From SCGC-AG-212-J23 sp035762345 (lineage in GTDB: Bacteria > Pseudomonadota > Gammaproteobacteria > Burkholderiales > SG8-39), in the NCBI GenBank assembly GCA_035762345.1, contig DASTPE010000156.1:1-5099 (forward strand): a stretch of 5,099 nt of DNA, read 5' to 3'. A program made the translations under genes and the position numbers. Each line of letters begins with the position of its first letter. Within the stretch, counting starts at the first letter, position 1. Below, in pieces: positions 4,273-5,099 of this stretch. The notes beneath the pieces are model-generated. The model was not told where the DNA came from. It worked only from the letters and a program-made list of their open reading frames with translations, and searched no databases.

Positions 4273-5099
4273 GAAGCCGCCGGCGTTGTCGAACGCGAGG
4301 CGCCTCTCGCAGCGCGTGCATTTCGAGCGCGACGGCACGGTATCGATTGCGAGCGGCAAAGTCGAGCTCGGCCAGGGCATCCTCACCGCGCTCGCCCAGG
4401 TCGCGGCCGAGGAGCTCGGCGTTCCGCTGGAGAGAATCCGCATGCTGCCGGCCTGCACGGCGTACAGCCCGGATGAAGGCGTGACCTCGGGCAGCCTCTC
4501 GATTCAGGATGCCGGCAAAGCGCTGCGCAAGGCCTGCGCCGAGCTCCGCGCGCTGCTTAAAAGGGGCGGTGCGTCCTCGTACTGGGACCTGCAACCCGAC
4601 GCCGATGTTCCAGGTGACGCGCCCGAGAAGCCTGCGGCCGAATACGAGGTCGTCGGCACAAGCGCGCCGCGGCTCGACCTGCCGGGCAAATTCGCCGGTC
4701 GGCCGAGCTATGCGCAGGACATGGTGTTGCCCGGAATGCTGCATGGACGGGTAGTACGTCCGCCTTTCGCGTTCAAGAGACTTCTTGCAGTCGAAGAACC
4801 GAAGAACGCTACGCTGGTGCGCGAGGGAAACTTCCTTGGTGTCCTTGCCGAGCGCGAAGAGGACGCGATCGCCGCCGCAGCGAAGCTGCGTTCGAAGTGT
4901 ACGTGGGAGCCGGCGCCGTCAATCCCGGACGACATCCATGCCTGGCTCAAGGAACATGTAGCCGAGCGCATCATCTCGAAGGAGAAAGCCGATTCAGCGG
5001 CTGCGGCGCGCGGCGTGAAGCGAGTCAAGGCCGCGTACACGAAGCCGTACATCGCGCATGCTTCCATCGGGCCGTCGTGTGCGCTGGCGCGCTGGAAGG
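4262..5099 (+). CDS. Molybdopterin-binding subunit, NicB/IorB-type (nicotinate dehydrogenase-like), N-terminal part
   Basis: The frame opens at ATG 4262-4264, overlaps the TGA of the iron-sulfur gene (4270-4272) by 11 bases, and stays open to the right edge (279 codons seen, no stop). The order of domains is the NicB/IorB type. A cofactor-binding segment comes first, with SNARRLSQRVHFERDGTV, the glutamine loop GKVELGQGILTALAQVAAEEL (about 33-53), then EGVTSGSLSIQDAGKALRKAC. The segment YEVVGTSAPRLDLPGKFAGRPSYAQDM and LPGMLHGRVVRPP follow, and last KAAYTKPYIAHASIGPSCALARW, the family active-site loop. It would form the catalytic subunit with the upstream [2Fe-2S] protein and hydroxylate an aromatic N-heterocycle or similar ring; the substrate is inferred only at that level. 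Compared with relatives as I recall them, about 25-30 residues seem missing between LRALLK and GGASSYWDL, and a few more before LVREGNFLG, without loss of frame. Any C-terminal cytochrome c domain, as in NicB, would lie outside the window. There is no leader peptide at this start. Confidence 0.85.
   Translation, partial: MLAEKPPALSNARRLSQRVHFERDGTVSIASGKVELGQGILTALAQVAAEELGVPLERIRMLPACTAYSPDEGVTSGSLSIQDAGKALRKACAELRALLKRGGASSYWDLQPDADVPGDAPEKPAAEYEVVGTSAPRLDLPGKFAGRPSYAQDMVLPGMLHGRVVRPPFAFKRLLAVEEPKNATLVREGNFLGVLAEREEDAIAAAAKLRSKCTWEPAPSIPDDIHAWLKEHVAERIISKEKADSAAAARGVKRVKAAYTKPYIAHASIGPSCALARWK

Noticed and set aside
4031..4744. A 237-codon minus-strand frame opposite the iron-sulfur and NicB-like genes
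   Set aside because: It crosses two clear, overlapping plus-strand genes and is Arg/Ala-rich with no domain.
1..5099. tRNA, rRNA, CRISPR array, insertion sequence or attachment site
   Set aside because: No tRNA-like cloverleaf, regularly spaced repeats, transposase motifs or terminal inverted repeats were seen on reading both strands; the only repeats are those inside the CoxL-like gene.

Overview
The window is GC-rich, gene-dense DNA from a chromosome of a proteobacterium. The mix of genes is typical of Burkholderiales-like betaproteobacteria: molybdenum hydroxylases of the xanthine dehydrogenase superfamily, a remnant of a Bug/TctC periplasmic solute receptor, and a LigAB-type extradiol dioxygenase. 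The taxonomic assignment is inferred from gene content and base composition, not from a marker gene.

Layout, left to right. (1) 2-1252 (+) is the C-terminal part of a CoxL-like molybdopterin-binding subunit whose start lies beyond the left edge. Its first ~90 codons carry an unusual in-frame internal repeat. (2) 1232-2146 (-) is a zinc-independent quinone oxidoreductase-like MDR protein, convergent with gene 1 and overlapping its 3' end by 21 bases. (3) 2147-2217 is a short divergent spacer. (4) 2218-2748 (+) is a decayed Bug/TctC gene: the signal peptide and C-terminal lobe survive, about 150 central codons are gone, and three separate -1 frame shifts are needed to follow the family sequence. 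(5) 3800-2735 (-) is a two-gene operon of a small LigA-like alpha chain and a LigB-like catalytic beta chain, with overlapping stop and start codons. Its end overlaps the end of the Bug remnant by 14 bases. (6) From 3835 (+), divergent from the lig pair across only 34 bases, come a CoxS/NicA-type [2Fe-2S] subunit and, overlapping it, the N-terminal part of a NicB/IorB-type molybdopterin subunit that runs off the right edge.

Working hypothesis (inference): this is a catabolic island for an aromatic or N-heteroaromatic compound. The NicA/NicB-like pair would hydroxylate a ring with water-derived oxygen, LigAB would open a dihydroxylated ring, and the Bug protein would once have served uptake. 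No FAD (CoxM-type) subunit is seen, which fits the two-subunit, FAD-less hydroxylase type. The left-hand CoxL-like subunit is a second hydroxylase of a different architecture. Substrates cannot be read from the sequence.

Nothing in the window looks like a wholly new system. The points most worth a second look are the repeat/chimera at the start of the CoxL-like gene, the step-by-step decay of the Bug gene, and the divergent pairing of a FAD-less molybdenum hydroxylase with a LigAB dioxygenase.
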